Below, in pieces: positions 24,176-33,484 of a stretch of DNA of 64,000 bases. Source of the DNA: Methylobacterium sp. WL1 (GTDB lineage Bacteria; Pseudomonadota; Alphaproteobacteria; Rhizobiales; Beijerinckiaceae); assembly GCF_008000895.1 (NCBI RefSeq), contig NZ_CP042823.1, positions 744,001 to 808,000 on the forward strand. Reading direction: 5' to 3'. The position numbers were made by a program, and so were the translations under genes. The stretch's first letter is position 1. Each line of letters begins with the position of its first letter. The notes beneath the pieces were generated by a model that worked only from the letters and a program-made list of their open reading frames with translations, was not told the DNA's origin and ran no database searches.

Positions 24176-24619
24176 ATGGATGCGGGACCGACGATCCGGA
24201 TCACCCAGGTCGGGGCTTACGTCTTCTCCGTCGATTTCGGTGCGGGCCTTCCGGGCCTCCTCACCGACGAGGCGCCCCCGGTCGGCGGCGGCACAGGTCC
24301 GATCCCCGAGCAGCTGCTGGCATCGGGCGTAGCGAACTGCCTTTGCGCCAGCCTGGTCTTCGCCCTCGGCAAGTTCCGGCAGGACGCGCAGGGCGTCGCC
24401 GCCGAGGCGACCTGCCGGATGGCACGCAACCCGGAGGGCCGCCTGCGGATCGGCGGGATCGACGTGCGCATCCGGCTGGGGGCCGCGGCCGAGGCCATGC
24501 CCCGGATCGACCGGGTGCTGGAGCAGTTCGAACGCTTCTGCACGGTCTCGGAGAGCGTGAAGGCCGGGATCCCGGTGGCGGTCTCGGTGGAGGATGCCGA
24601 CGGGGCGCGGCTCGCATGA
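24176..24619 (+). CDS. OsmC-family protein
   Basis: 147 residues. The central segment PIPEQLLASGVANCLCASLV and the later FCTVSESVKAGIP place the two redox cysteines as in OsmC/Ohr proteins, which reduce organic hydroperoxides. It is shorter and more diverged than Ohr, and the first site is a C-L-C pair. Peroxidase activity is plausible but not certain. Confidence 0.85.
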   Translation: MDAGPTIRITQVGAYVFSVDFGAGLPGLLTDEAPPVGGGTGPIPEQLLASGVANCLCASLVFALGKFRQDAQGVAAEATCRMARNPEGRLRIGGIDVRIRLGAAAEAMPRIDRVLEQFERFCTVSESVKAGIPVAVSVEDADGARLA

Positions 24620-24735
24620 GCGCCGGCTGGACGTGTGGCGTTTCGGACCTTCCCGCAGCGTCGCGGCCGACATCTCAAACATCCGGGCGCGCGGCCCGAG
24701 ATGTCACACACTCATAGCCTACACAGGAGTTGCCC

Positions 24736-25101
24736 GTGGCCCACGATCACCGACACGCTGCCACCGAGCCGGCGGCGCTGGCCCAGCTCTTCAACGAGCG
24801 GGCCAATGCCGGCGATGTCGAGGGCCTGGTGGCGCTCTACGAGCCTGACGCGGTGCTGGCCGCCGGCCGCGTCGTGGCCACGGGTCATGCCGAGATCCGG
24901 GCCTTCTACACGGACCTGCTGGCGCGCAAGTCCGACTTCCCGGCCCCCGAGACGCTGGAGCCCGTGCGCAACGGCGCCCTCGCGTTGACCTTCGCCCGGC
25001 TGCCCAACGGCGCGCTGTCCGTGGAGGTCGCCCGCGCGCAGCCGGACGGCACCTGGCTCTGGGCGATCGACCAGCTGAAGATCGCGCCCCCGAAGGCGTG
25101 A
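24736..25101 (+). CDS. SnoaL/NTF2-like small protein
   Basis: 121 residues with a cone-shaped NTF2-like fold: [20 protein letters not shown] then [12 protein letters not shown] and [13 protein letters not shown], and a closing [11 protein letters not shown] strand. Family members range from isomerases to binding proteins; no role is predictable. AGGAG at 24725-24729 is 6 nt before GTG 24736, which is preferred over the in-frame TTG at 24730. Confidence 0.8.
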   Translation: MAHDHRHAATEPAALAQLFNERANAGDVEGLVALYEPDAVLAAGRVVATGHAEIRAFYTDLLARKSDFPAPETLEPVRNGALALTFARLPNGALSVEVARAQPDGTWLWAIDQLKIAPPKA

Positions 25102-25192
25102 GGGCGGCCTGCGCTTGTCCCACCGGACGCAATGCGGCAAAGCGTGGGCCGCGCGCGCCGAGCCTCGTGCGCCGCAGATCCGAGCCAACACG

Positions 25193-26551
25193 ATGCACGA
25201 CATCCGCGCCATCCGGGACAACCCGGACGCCTTTGACCGCGACCTCGCCCGCCGGGGCCTCACGCCGCTCTCGTCCGCGCTGATCGGCCTCGACGAGGCC
25301 CGCAAGTCCGCGGTCTCGGCGGCCCAGGCCAACCAGGAGCGGCGCAACGCGCTCGCCAAGGAGATCGGCGGCGCCAAGAAGGCCAAGGACGAGGCGCGCG
25401 CGGCCGACCTGATGGCCGAGGTCGCCGCGCTCAAAAGCGCCGAGGCCGACTTGAAGGCGGCGCAGGACCGGGCCGACGCGGCGCTGTCCGAAAAACTCGC
25501 CGCGATCCCGAACCGGCCCAAGTCCGACGTGCCGGACGGCGCCGACGAGCACGGCAACGTGGTCTACCGCAGCCACGCCTCGACCCGCGAGCGGCTGACC
25601 GAAGGCCGCGAGCATTTCGAGCTCGGCGAGGCCAGCGGGCTGATGGATTTCGAATCCGCCGCCAAGCTCTCCGGCTCGCGCTTCGTGGTGCTGAAGGGCC
25701 AGCTCGCCCGGCTGGAACGCGCGCTCGGCCAGTTTATGCTCGACCTGCACACGCAGGAGCACGGGTACTTGGAGGTGGCGCCGCCGGTACTGGTGCGGGA
25801 CGCCGCGATGTTCGGCACCGCGCAGCTGCCGAAATTCGAGGATGATCAGTTCTCGGTCTTCAAGGGTCTCGATGCCCCGAAGGCGCAGGAGATCGGCGTG
25901 ACCCCGGGAGATCAGGACGAGGCCGGCCGGAGCACGTCTGAAAAATTCTGGCTCATCCCCACCGCGGAGGTGCCGCTGACCAACCTCGTCCGCGAATCCA
26001 TCCTGCGCGAAGAGGAATTGCCCCTGCGCTTCACCGCGCTCACGCCCTGCTTCCGGGCCGAGGCCGGTGCGGCGGGGCGGGATACCCGCGGCATGCTGCG
26101 CCAGCACCAGTTCAACAAGGTCGAGATGGTCTCGATCACCACACCGGAGGAATCCGACAACGAGCACGAGCGCATGCTCACCTGCGCGGAGGCGGTCCTG
26201 AAGAAACTCGATCTGCCCTACCGGGTGATGACGCTCTGCACCGGCGACATGGGCTTCGCGTCCCAGAAGACCTACGACATCGAGGTCTGGGTGCCCGGCC
26301 AGCGCACCCACCGCGAGATCTCGTCGTGCTCGGTGTGCGGCCCGTTCCAGGCCCGCCGGATGAACGCCCGCTACCGGGGCAAGGACGGCAAGCCGGCCTA
26401 TGTCCACACGCTGAACGGCTCGGGGGTGGCGGTCGGCCGCGCCCTCATCGCCGTGATGGAGAACTACCAGAACCCGGACGGGAGCATCACGATCCCGTCG
26501 GTGCTCCACCCCTACATGGGCGGGCTCAACCGGATCGAAGGGGCCCGCTGA
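25193..26551 (+). CDS. serS: Seryl-tRNA synthetase
   Basis: 452 residues. An N-terminal tRNA-binding coiled coil spans about 25-105 and a class II catalytic core follows: motif 2 [27 protein letters not shown] and motif 3 [19 protein letters not shown]. It charges tRNA-Ser (and tRNA-Sec where present). It is the first gene of serS-surE-pcm; its TGA shares one base with the surE ATG. Confidence 0.97.
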   Translation: MHDIRAIRDNPDAFDRDLARRGLTPLSSALIGLDEARKSAVSAAQANQERRNALAKEIGGAKKAKDEARAADLMAEVAALKSAEADLKAAQDRADAALSEKLAAIPNRPKSDVPDGADEHGNVVYRSHASTRERLTEGREHFELGEASGLMDFESAAKLSGSRFVVLKGQLARLERALGQFMLDLHTQEHGYLEVAPPVLVRDAAMFGTAQLPKFEDDQFSVFKGLDAPKAQEIGVTPGDQDEAGRSTSEKFWLIPTAEVPLTNLVRESILREEELPLRFTALTPCFRAEAGAAGRDTRGMLRQHQFNKVEMVSITTPEESDNEHERMLTCAEAVLKKLDLPYRVMTLCTGDMGFASQKTYDIEVWVPGQRTHREISSCSVCGPFQARRMNARYRGKDGKPAYVHTLNGSGVAVGRALIAVMENYQNPDGSITIPSVLHPYMGGLNRIEGAR

Positions 26552-27315
26552 TGCGCATCCTAGTCACCAACGACGACGGCATCCACGCGCCGGGGCTCGC
26601 CACCCTGGAGGAGATCGCCCGGGAGCTGTCCGACGACGTCTGGGTGGTCGCGCCCGAGAGCGACCAATCCGGCGTCTCGCACTCGCTGTCGCTGAACGAC
26701 CCGCTGCGCCTGCGGCAGGTCTCGGAGCAGCGCTTCGCCGTGAAGGGCACGCCGTCCGACTGCGTGATCCTGGGCGTGCGCCACATTCTCGGCGAGCACG
26801 GGCCGGATCTCGTCCTGTCGGGGGTCAACCGCGGCCAGAACGTCGCCGAGGACGTGACCTATTCGGGCACGATCGCGGCCGCCATGGAGGGCACGATCCT
26901 CGGCATCCGCTCGATCGCCCTGAGCCAGGCCTACGGCGCGGGCGGGCGGACCAATCTCAAGTGGGATTGCGCCCGCGAGCACGGGCCGAAGGTGATCCGC
27001 AAGATCCTCGAGACCGGCATTGAGCCCGGCATCCTGATCAACGTGAATTTTCCGGACTGCGAACCGGCCGACGTGCAGGGCATTGCGGTGGCCGCGCAGG
27101 GCTTCCGCAACCAGGCGCTGCTGTCGATCGATGCAAGGATGGACGGGCGCGGCAACCCGTATTTCTGGCTGGCCTTCGCCAAGGCCCGGTTCGAGCCGGG
27201 CCACGGCTCGGACCTGAAGGCGATCGCCGAGAAGAAGATCTCGGTGACGCCCCTGCGCCTGGACCTCACGGACGAGCCGACGCTCACCCGCTTTGCGCAG
27301 GCCTTCTCGGCGTGA
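26551..27315 (+). CDS. surE: 5'/3'-nucleotidase SurE
   Basis: 254 residues. The metal site is NDDGIHAPG (Asp8, Asp9) with the conserved [10 protein letters not shown] and SGVNRGQN motifs. It hydrolyses nucleoside monophosphates and is linked to stationary-phase survival together with Pcm. The start overlaps serS by 1 nt, and pcm begins 4 nt before its stop. Confidence 0.96.
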   Translation: MRILVTNDDGIHAPGLATLEEIARELSDDVWVVAPESDQSGVSHSLSLNDPLRLRQVSEQRFAVKGTPSDCVILGVRHILGEHGPDLVLSGVNRGQNVAEDVTYSGTIAAAMEGTILGIRSIALSQAYGAGGRTNLKWDCAREHGPKVIRKILETGIEPGILINVNFPDCEPADVQGIAVAAQGFRNQALLSIDARMDGRGNPYFWLAFAKARFEPGHGSDLKAIAEKKISVTPLRLDLTDEPTLTRFAQAFSA

Positions 27316-27959
27316 TCGACCTGGGCAGCCTCGAGGAGGCTGCCGGCAACGCGGCCTTCGTCATGGCGCTCCGCGGCCGGGGGATGCGGGACACCGCGAT
27401 CCTGCGGGCCATGGAGCAGGTCCCGCGAGAGCCGTTCGCCCCCGAGGCCCACCGCGCCCAGGCTCGGCGCGACCTCGCCCTGCCGCTGCCCTGCGGCGCC
27501 TCCATGACGGCGCCCACGCAGGTGGCCCAGATGCTGGCGCTGCTGCGGATCGAACCCGGTCTCCGTGTCCTGGAGATCGGCACCGGCTCAGGGTACGTCA
27601 CGGCGCTGCTCGCCCGGCTCGGGGCCGGCGCCGTCCTCAGCCTGGAGCGCTACGCGACGCTCGCCCATGAGGCTGCCGCGCGGCTCGCCGCCCAGTCCGA
27701 GGTGCACGTCGTCCAGGCCGACGGCCTCGCCCCGGAGCTGCCGGACGGCGGCTTCGACCGCATCCTGGTCCATGGCAGCGTCGACGCCATCCCGTCGCAC
27801 TGGCGCGCGGCCCTCGAACCGGGCGGGCGCCTGGTGACGGGCCTCAGCCGAGAGGGCCGGTGCCGGATCGCGACGCTGGCGACGCCCGATGCGGACCCGG
27901 AACTCGGGCCACCGATACGTTTGGCGGGGCTGGTGCCGGGCTTGGCGCGGGTGCTGTGA
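27312..27959 (+). CDS. pcm: Protein-L-isoaspartate O-methyltransferase
   Basis: 215 residues. It has the Pcm opening [20 protein letters not shown], the PREPFAP segment, a SAM-binding loop [14 protein letters not shown] and the C-terminal motif region [11 protein letters not shown]. It repairs isoaspartyl damage in proteins. The GTG start (27312) overlaps surE by 4 nt, giving a tight three-gene unit with serS. Confidence 0.94.
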   Translation: MIDLGSLEEAAGNAAFVMALRGRGMRDTAILRAMEQVPREPFAPEAHRAQARRDLALPLPCGASMTAPTQVAQMLALLRIEPGLRVLEIGTGSGYVTALLARLGAGAVLSLERYATLAHEAAARLAAQSEVHVVQADGLAPELPDGGFDRILVHGSVDAIPSHWRAALEPGGRLVTGLSREGRCRIATLATPDADPELGPPIRLAGLVPGLARVL

Positions 27960-28004
27960 GGCTGAAGCCTTGCGTCGTCGCGCACGACCCGCCATCCCGC
28001 CGAC

Positions 28005-28256
28005 ATGTCGGTCGACGCATTCTACAGCGTCAGGCGCGAGGAGCCGCAGTCGGACCTTCGAGACCTCGACCGAGTGGCGCTGAGGGCGCATGCGATAACT
28101 GACGACGACGTGACAATGGAGCCCGGCACCGAGGGAACGATCGTCGGAATCTGGCGGGACGGGGAAGCCTGCGACGTCGAGTTTGCGCATCCGATGGGCG
28201 CCCTCGCGACGGTCGAGGCCAGCGACCTCCGCCTCGTGAAGCGCGGGCCGGCTTGA
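28005..28256 (+). CDS. DUF4926-like small protein
   Basis: 83 residues. The core D-L-D-R-V-A-L...GTEGTIVGIWRDGEACDVEF...LATVEASDLRLV matches the small SH3-like beta fold of DUF4926 (turn G-T-I/V-V, then an acidic E-V-E-F strand). The function of the family is unknown. Its stop overlaps a TTG start of the following DUF6883-like reading frame, so the two form a pair. It differs from its neighbours in being small and alone among housekeeping genes. Confidence 0.7.
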   Translation: MSVDAFYSVRREEPQSDLRDLDRVALRAHAITDDDVTMEPGTEGTIVGIWRDGEACDVEFAHPMGALATVEASDLRLVKRGPA

Positions 28257-28603
28257 CCCTCCCGGACTGGCCTCTGAGCTGATCGCTCGACCCGCGCACG
28301 ATCAGCAGCTACCTCCTGGATGAAATCCATATCGGAGGGGGTCCGAAAGCACGCATCTTCAAGCGCTCCGGATTCGGGATGCACGATCCCCTGACGTCCT
28401 CAGCCGCCCTCCTCGATCACCCGGCGGACACCACCTTCGTGGCGGAGACGATGTCTGGGCGCGGCGACGTGAGAGTGATCTTCGCGGGGCCTCTCCTCAC
28501 GCCCGATGGACGCAATCCGCGGGTGCGCACGGTGTGGCGCCTCGATGCCGCGCGCAACGCTTGCTTCGTCACGGCCGTGCCTCTGACCCAAATCCCTGCC
28601 TGA
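28253..28603 (+). pseudogene. DUF6883-like gene interrupted by an in-frame TGA
   Basis: Reading from TTG 28253 gives TLPDWPLS, a TGA at 28280-28282, then SLDPRTISSYLLDEIHIGGG, PKARIFKRSGFGMHDP and on to TPDGRNPRVRTVWRLD at the C-terminus. This is the DUF6883 pattern (Y-L-L...H...G-G-P-K-A-R...GF, then D-G-R-N-P-R-V-R-T-V-W). An ATG at 28379 could restart translation and give 74 residues, but that product would lack the conserved first third. So the gene is either broken by a nonsense change at codon 10 or starts from an unusual codon after the TGA. Confidence 0.6.
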
Positions 28604-28686
28604 GATGGTCTGGCACCACCCCCAAAGCTCGTGCCGGTTCATTACCGATTGAATTCAAAAGCCGACCCGGTGGGCTGTCGCACCGG

Positions 28687-28711
28687 GCTGCTTCGCTGCG
28701 CTCGCAATGGC
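28687..28711. repeat. Short interspersed palindromic repeat (second copy)
   Basis: Contains TGCTTCGCTGCGCTCGCAAT, related to the element at 3794-3815. It lies in the roughly 300-bp gap (28604-28902) between the DUF6883 remnant and the NDUFAF6-like gene, in which I see no gene. Confidence 0.45.
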
Positions 28712-28902
28712 GATGCCGTCCCGAGCACCACCCCTTTCCCGGGCGCATGCAGCGTCAGCGGAATGCGACCCTAGACCAAGCACATGACGCCGCGAAGCGT
28801 CTGCGTTGCTTCTCGATCGTGCCGCTGCGCGACACTTCCTCTGCCGGATTCCGGACCGCCGTCCACTGCGTCGCCGGCGTCCGGAAAAGGGCGTCGCCTC
28901 CC

Positions 28903-29781
28903 CTAAGAAATCCGCCGCGACGCCCGCCACAACCACCACAGCCGCCGCCAGCGGGGCAGGTCGGTGATGGTGTTGAGCGGGTCGTAGCTCGCCCGCTCCA
29001 TCGTCGCCAGGTAGGGCTCGACCAGGGCCACCGGCAGGAACGCCGTACCGGCGAGCGGTGCGATCGCCGGACGAGCGGCCTCGAAAGCCTTGAGATGGGT
29101 CCGGGCGAGGTCGCGCAGGTCGGCGCAGGCCCGGCGCAGGCCGGGGCCGCCGCGGCCGCTGGTGATGTCCTCGCGGGTCACTCCGTAGCGGCCCAGGATG
29201 TCCGCCGGCAGGTAGACCTGCCCCGAGCGGGCATGCCACGGCAGGGCGCGGAGCAACCCGGTGATGCCATAGGCGACGCCGGCATGGCCGGCGGCCCCCG
29301 CGCCGCCCGGTTCGGTGCCGTTGCCGATCACAAGGCTCGCCAACCGGAACAGCGCCGAGGCGGTCTCGCCGCAATAGCCCTCCAGGTCGTTCAGCCGGGG
29401 CATCGGGTCCTCGTAGAGGTCGAACACCCGGGCATCGATCAGGTCGACGAAGGGCTGCCGCAGCAGGCGGTTGACCCGGATCGCCTCTTCGAGCGCCGCC
29501 GCAACCGGGTTGGCGCGCACGTCACCCCGGGCCTCGCCCTGGAGGGCGTCGCGCCACCATTGCAGGCGGATCTCGCCGGCCATCGGGTTCGAGGCCGCCT
29601 CGCGCACCCGCGCGACGGTCAGGCTGAAGGCGTAGAGGGCGAAGAGGTGCGGGCGGGCGGCGGCCGGGGCGAACAGGGTCGCATAATAACGGTCGGGGTC
29701 GCCGTCGCGAACCAGCTGCTCGCAATGGGTCTGCGCGAAAGCCAGGCCGGTCTCGGCGGGCTTGTCATCGACCTCCGGCAT
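28903..29781 (-). CDS. Squalene/phytoene synthase-fold protein, NDUFAF6-like
   Basis: 292 residues of the all-helical prenyl synthase fold (LFALYAFSLTVARVREAASN, EIRLQWWRDAL, LEGYCGETASALFRLASL). The Asp-rich motif expected in the first helix pair of true squalene or phytoene synthases is missing (ARVREA here), as in the complex I assembly factor NDUFAF6. Its start overlaps by 1 nt the stop of a Mth938/NDUFAF3-like gene. Together these suggest a role in assembling respiratory complex I rather than terpene synthesis; this is an inference from motif loss and neighbours. Confidence 0.82.
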   Translation of the reverse strand: MPEVDDKPAETGLAFAQTHCEQLVRDGDPDRYYATLFAPAAARPHLFALYAFSLTVARVREAASNPMAGEIRLQWWRDALQGEARGDVRANPVAAALEEAIRVNRLLRQPFVDLIDARVFDLYEDPMPRLNDLEGYCGETASALFRLASLVIGNGTEPGGAGAAGHAGVAYGITGLLRALPWHARSGQVYLPADILGRYGVTREDITSGRGGPGLRRACADLRDLARTHLKAFEAARPAIAPLAGTAFLPVALVEPYLATMERASYDPLNTITDLPRWRRLWWLWRASRRIS

Positions 29782-30179
29782 CAATCGACCACGATCAGGG
29801 CGGCCGCGACCTTCCGGTTCTCGGCCACCAGGATGTTGTAAGTTCGGGCCGCCGCCCCGGTCTGCATCACGTCCAGCCCGACGCCGGCATCCTTGAGCCA
29901 GCCGCGCAGGGACGGATCGATCGCCGCGATGTCGAGGCCGGTGCCGACCAGCAGCAGCTCGATCTCCGCCGCCTCGGCCTGGACCGGGCGCAGGGCCGTG
30001 CGGTCGATCGCCTTCGGCGACGTCACGTCCCACGCCCGAACGCCCGACGGCAGGAGCAGGAGCGAGCCGCGATGCGACATCCCGGCGAAGCGGAAGCCGC
30101 CATTGCCGTAGGTGTCGATGATGTGGCGCCCCGGCACGAAGCCGGACTCGAAACTCTTCGGACTCGGCTGCTCGGCCAT
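29781..30179 (-). CDS. Mth938-domain protein, NDUFAF3-like
   Basis: 132 residues of the Mth938/DUF498 family: HIIDTYGNGGFRFAGMSHRG, SLLLLPSGVRAWDV, then IELLLVGTGLDIAAID and a YNILVAENRKVAAALIVV end. Human NDUFAF3 belongs here, and its bacterial homologues are known to sit next to secDF; here secF ends 12 nt upstream of its ATG. Cotranscription with the NDUFAF6-like gene is very likely. Confidence 0.88.
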   Translation of the reverse strand: MAEQPSPKSFESGFVPGRHIIDTYGNGGFRFAGMSHRGSLLLLPSGVRAWDVTSPKAIDRTALRPVQAEAAEIELLLVGTGLDIAAIDPSLRGWLKDAGVGLDVMQTGAAARTYNILVAENRKVAAALIVVD

Positions 30180-30191
30180 CTCGGGGACAAA

Positions 30192-31133
30192 CTACTCCGC
30201 GGGTTGCGGGACACCGGACCGCTCGGCCGCCGCGCGGGCGCCCGAGAGCATCAGCCCCAGATAGATCAACACTGGAGTCGACACGAAGATCGCCGAGTAG
30301 GTGCAGATCACAACGCCGCAGAGCATCACGGTGGCGAAGCCCTTGATCGCCTCGCCGCCGAACAGCACCAGCGCGAGCAGCGACAGGCCGGACGAGATCG
30401 AGGTCATCACGGTCCGCGACATGGTCGAGTTGATCGACAGGTTGAGCAGGTCGACCGTAGGGATCGTCTTGTAGCGTCGCATCAGCTCGCGGGTCCGGTC
30501 GAACACCACCACGGTCTCGTTGAGCGAGTAGCCGACGATGGTCAGGATCGCGGCGATCGAGGTCATGTTGAACTCGATACGGGTGATGATGAACACGCCG
30601 ACCGTGAGCACGATGTCGTGGAGCGTGCCGACGATGGCGCCGAGCGCCAGTTCGCGCTCGAACCGGAACCACAGGTAGAGCAGCACCGCGACCACCGACA
30701 GCACGACGCCGAGCGTCCCCGACTGGACCAGCTCGCCCGATACGCGCGGGCCGACCGTCTCCGTGCGGCGGAAATCGTAATCGGCGTCGAAGGCGGCGTG
30801 CGCCTTGTTCATCACGGCGGTCTGGCCCTGCTCGCCGGGCTGGAGCGGCAGGCGGACCAGCACGGTGCCCTGGTTGCCAAGTTCCTGCACCTCCGGCTCG
30901 CCGAAGCCGAAGCCCACCGCGGTGTGCCGGATCGCAGCCACGTCGGCAGTGCCGGACTTGGCCTGCAGCTCGACCAGGGTGCCGCCCTTGAAGTCGATGC
31001 CGAAGTTCAACCCGATGGTGAGGAACAGCACCACGGTGACGAGCGACAGCACCGCCGAGAGCGGAAAGGTGAGCCGCCGGAAGCGCATGAAGTCGAAATG
31101 CGATTCATCGGGCCAGAGGCGGAGCAGGCGCAT
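30192..31133 (-). CDS. secF: Protein translocase subunit SecF
   Basis: 313 residues, six membrane segments with a periplasmic loop after the first. Family motifs are LNFGIDFKGGTLVEL near residue 45, VGPRVSGELVQSG, IEFNMTSIAAILTIVGYSLN and NETVVVFDRTRE. It works with SecD and YajC to use the proton-motive force in late protein export. It is separated from secD by a 233-bp gap carrying an interspersed repeat. Confidence 0.97.
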   Translation of the reverse strand: MRLLRLWPDESHFDFMRFRRLTFPLSAVLSLVTVVLFLTIGLNFGIDFKGGTLVELQAKSGTADVAAIRHTAVGFGFGEPEVQELGNQGTVLVRLPLQPGEQGQTAVMNKAHAAFDADYDFRRTETVGPRVSGELVQSGTLGVVLSVVAVLLYLWFRFERELALGAIVGTLHDIVLTVGVFIITRIEFNMTSIAAILTIVGYSLNETVVVFDRTRELMRRYKTIPTVDLLNLSINSTMSRTVMTSISSGLSLLALVLFGGEAIKGFATVMLCGVVICTYSAIFVSTPVLIYLGLMLSGARAAAERSGVPQPAE

Positions 31134-31185
31134 GGTTTCGTCTCGGTTCGCGTATCGGGCGCGAGGGGCCTCCGGATGATCGACG

Positions 31186-31325
31186 CGGGCTCATCCCGCT
31201 CGCTCCGCCAGTCCTGGGCGCCGTAGGCGAGCCCGGGATCCAGACGCACGGCGGCGACAGGATCGGGCGCCGGCGGCGGCTCTGGATCCCCGGCTCCGCT
31301 TCGCGGCCCCGGGATGACGGGTCGG
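31186..31325. repeat. Interspersed imperfect inverted repeat between secD and secF
   Basis: GCCCGGGATCCAGA (31230-31243) pairs with TCTGGATCCCCGGC (31281-31294) with one mismatch, and outer GGGCTCATCCC / GGGATGACGGG arms extend the structure. It looks like one of the dispersed CTGGATCCCCGG elements of Methylobacterium genomes (general knowledge). It interrupts an otherwise compact secD-secF pair. Confidence 0.55.
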
Positions 31326-31366
31326 TGTCTGATCGCTCGGCCAACCTCCTCGGAAGATTCGAAGCC

Positions 31367-32971
31367 TTAGAACGGCAGGGCCTTCGGCCTGAACGTCTTA
31401 TACCACACCGCGATCATCATCCGGGTCAGCGTCACCGCGGTGATGACCGTGGTCAGGATGCCGAGGATGAACACCACGGCGAACCCCTTCACCGGCCCCG
31501 AGCCGAGGAAGAACAGGATCAGCGCGGCGATCGCCATGGTCGAGTTCGAGTCGATGATCGTCGCGAAGGCCCGATCAAAGCCGGCCTGGAGCGCGGAGAT
31601 CAGCGAGCGGCCGGCATGGCTCTCCTCGCGCATGCGCTCGTAGATCAGCACGTTGGAATCCACCGCCGTGCCGATGGTGAGCACGATGCCGGCGATGCCC
31701 GGAAGCGTCATGGTCGCCTCCAGCACCGACATCAGGCCCAGGATCAGCCCGACATGGACCATCAGGGCGATGTTGGCGATGAACCCGAAGGTCCCGTAGG
31801 TGGCGAACATGAAGCAGACCACGAGGCCCGCCGCCACCAGGGTCGCGAGCTTGCCGGCCTGGATCGAGTCGCGGCCGAGGCCGGGGCCGACGACGCGGCG
31901 CTCGACCACGGTGAACTTTGCCGGCAGGGCGCCGGCCCGGAGCAGGACGGACAGGTCGTTGGCCTGCTGAACCGTGAAGTTGCCGGTGATCTGGCCCGAG
32001 CCGCCGGTGATCGCAGAACGGATCACCGGAGCCGACACGACCTCGTTGTCGAGCACGATCGCCATGCGCCGGCCGACATTCTCCGAGGTCGCCTGACCGA
32101 AGCGCTGGGCTCCGCGCAGGTTGAATTTGAAGCTGACCATCGGCTCATGCGACTGCTGGTCGAAGGCCGGCTGGGCGTCGGTCAGCTCGCCGCCATCCGC
32201 CATGACCCGGCGCTCGACCGGGACCTTGGCGCCCTTCTCGTCCTTGGAGGGCAGCATATCGACGTCGCCCGAGGGGCTGTCGGCCAGCATGCGGAACTCG
32301 AGCTTGGCGGTGGAGCCGAGCAGCCTTTCCAGGCGCTCCGGGTTCTGCTCGCCCGGGACCTGGATCAGGATCCGGTCGGCGCCCTGCTGCTGGATCGACG
32401 GCTCGGTGGTGCCGGTGGAATCGAGCCGCCGGCGGATGACCTCGATGCCCTGGCTCACGGCCCGGCGTGTCCGGTCGGTGATGCCGGCATCGGTGAGCGC
32501 CAGGCGGATCACGCCGCCGGGCTGCTCGGTGATGTCGAGGGTGCGGGCGGCGGTCTGGCCGATCGACGTGGTGATCGGCAGCGACAGGTCCTGCAGCTTC
32601 GGCAGGACCTTGGCCCGGGCCGCGTCGTCCGCGACCTTCACTTGGACGCCGCGCTGGAGCAGGCCGATGCCACCGTCGGCCCGGACGTTCTCCTGCTGGA
32701 GCGTGCGGCGCACGTCGTCGCGCAGGGCCTTGGCCTGGGAGGCGATCAGCTCGTTCTGGTCCACCTCCAGCAGCAGTTGCGAGCCGCCCTGCAGGTCGAG
32801 GCCGAGCACGATGCCCCGGGTCGGGACGATCCAGGTCGGGAACCAGGTCGGGAGGCTCGCCACGAAGCCCTTGCGCTGCTCGGGCGAGAAGAAGCTCGGC
32901 ACGGCGAGCATCAGACCGATCAGGATCGCCGCGAGGGTCGTGATGATCTTCGCACGGGAGAAGCGCAGCAT
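31367..32971 (-). CDS. secD: Protein translocase subunit SecD
   Basis: 534 residues. An N-terminal membrane anchor precedes GIVLGLDLQGGSQLLLEVD (the conserved D-L-x-G-G), a large periplasmic part (P1) spans about 50-330 and five C-terminal membrane segments follow (GIVLTIGTAVDSNVLIYERM, and an R-E-E region). It partners SecF and YajC. Its ATG is 57 nt after the yajC stop. Confidence 0.97.
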   Translation of the reverse strand: MLRFSRAKIITTLAAILIGLMLAVPSFFSPEQRKGFVASLPTWFPTWIVPTRGIVLGLDLQGGSQLLLEVDQNELIASQAKALRDDVRRTLQQENVRADGGIGLLQRGVQVKVADDAARAKVLPKLQDLSLPITTSIGQTAARTLDITEQPGGVIRLALTDAGITDRTRRAVSQGIEVIRRRLDSTGTTEPSIQQQGADRILIQVPGEQNPERLERLLGSTAKLEFRMLADSPSGDVDMLPSKDEKGAKVPVERRVMADGGELTDAQPAFDQQSHEPMVSFKFNLRGAQRFGQATSENVGRRMAIVLDNEVVSAPVIRSAITGGSGQITGNFTVQQANDLSVLLRAGALPAKFTVVERRVVGPGLGRDSIQAGKLATLVAAGLVVCFMFATYGTFGFIANIALMVHVGLILGLMSVLEATMTLPGIAGIVLTIGTAVDSNVLIYERMREESHAGRSLISALQAGFDRAFATIIDSNSTMAIAALILFFLGSGPVKGFAVVFILGILTTVITAVTLTRMMIAVWYKTFRPKALPF

Positions 32972-33028
32972 CGGCCGATGTTTTCTCTGTCAGGCCGGCG
33001 GGTTACGCCGGCCGCTTCATGGAAGGTG

Positions 33029-33364
33029 TCAGACGGCCTTGGCCGGTCCGCCCTTGGCGCGGACCTCGGAGATCATCGTCCGGACGACCCGCACGCGGAC
33101 GTTCGGGGCGATCTCGACCTCGATCTCCGCCTGGTCGTCGACGGCCTTCACGACCCGCCCGACGAGGCCGCCATTGGTGACGACCGTGTCGTCCCGGCGC
33201 ACGGCCTTGATCAGCGCCTGGTGGTCCTTGACCCGCTTCTGCTGCGGTCGCAGGATCAGGAAATACATGATCACGAAGATCAGGACGAACGGGATCACCT
33301 GAAAGGCGATCTCCGCTCCGCCAGCGGCCGTAGCGGCCCCTTGCGCGAAGGCGGGGGTGATCAA
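33029..33364 (-). CDS. yajC: Preprotein translocase subunit YajC
   Basis: 111 residues: one N-terminal membrane segment (AFQVIPFVLIFVIMYFLILR) followed by the conserved RPQQKRVKDHQALIKAV and a soluble domain with TNGGLVGRVVKAVDD. A TTG start at 33364 is chosen: it gives the usual ITPAFAQG opening and has AGGAG 7 nt before it. The frame stays open to 33418, but that extension is Arg-rich and unlike the family. Confidence 0.92.
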   Translation of the reverse strand: MITPAFAQGAATAAGGAEIAFQVIPFVLIFVIMYFLILRPQQKRVKDHQALIKAVRRDDTVVTNGGLVGRVVKAVDDQAEIEVEIAPNVRVRVVRTMISEVRAKGGPAKAV

Positions 33365-33484
33365 CGAGCGTCTCCTGCGATTGGCACGCAGGCCTGCCGC
33401 CGGAAGCGGCGTCCGCATACCTGTCTGAAAGCGCGCGGACTATAGCCAGGGGCTACCCGAAAGCAACGCCCCGCGCTCAGACGG

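Noticed and set aside
28903..29781. Hopanoid squalene synthase (HpnC/HpnD)
   Set aside because: The Asp-rich substrate motif is absent, there are no hopanoid genes nearby, and the overlap with an NDUFAF3-like gene favours an NDUFAF6-like role.
31325..33445. Plus-strand open frame of 706 codons opposite secD and yajC
   Set aside because: Shadow of two certain genes on the minus strand; no domain or ribosome site.
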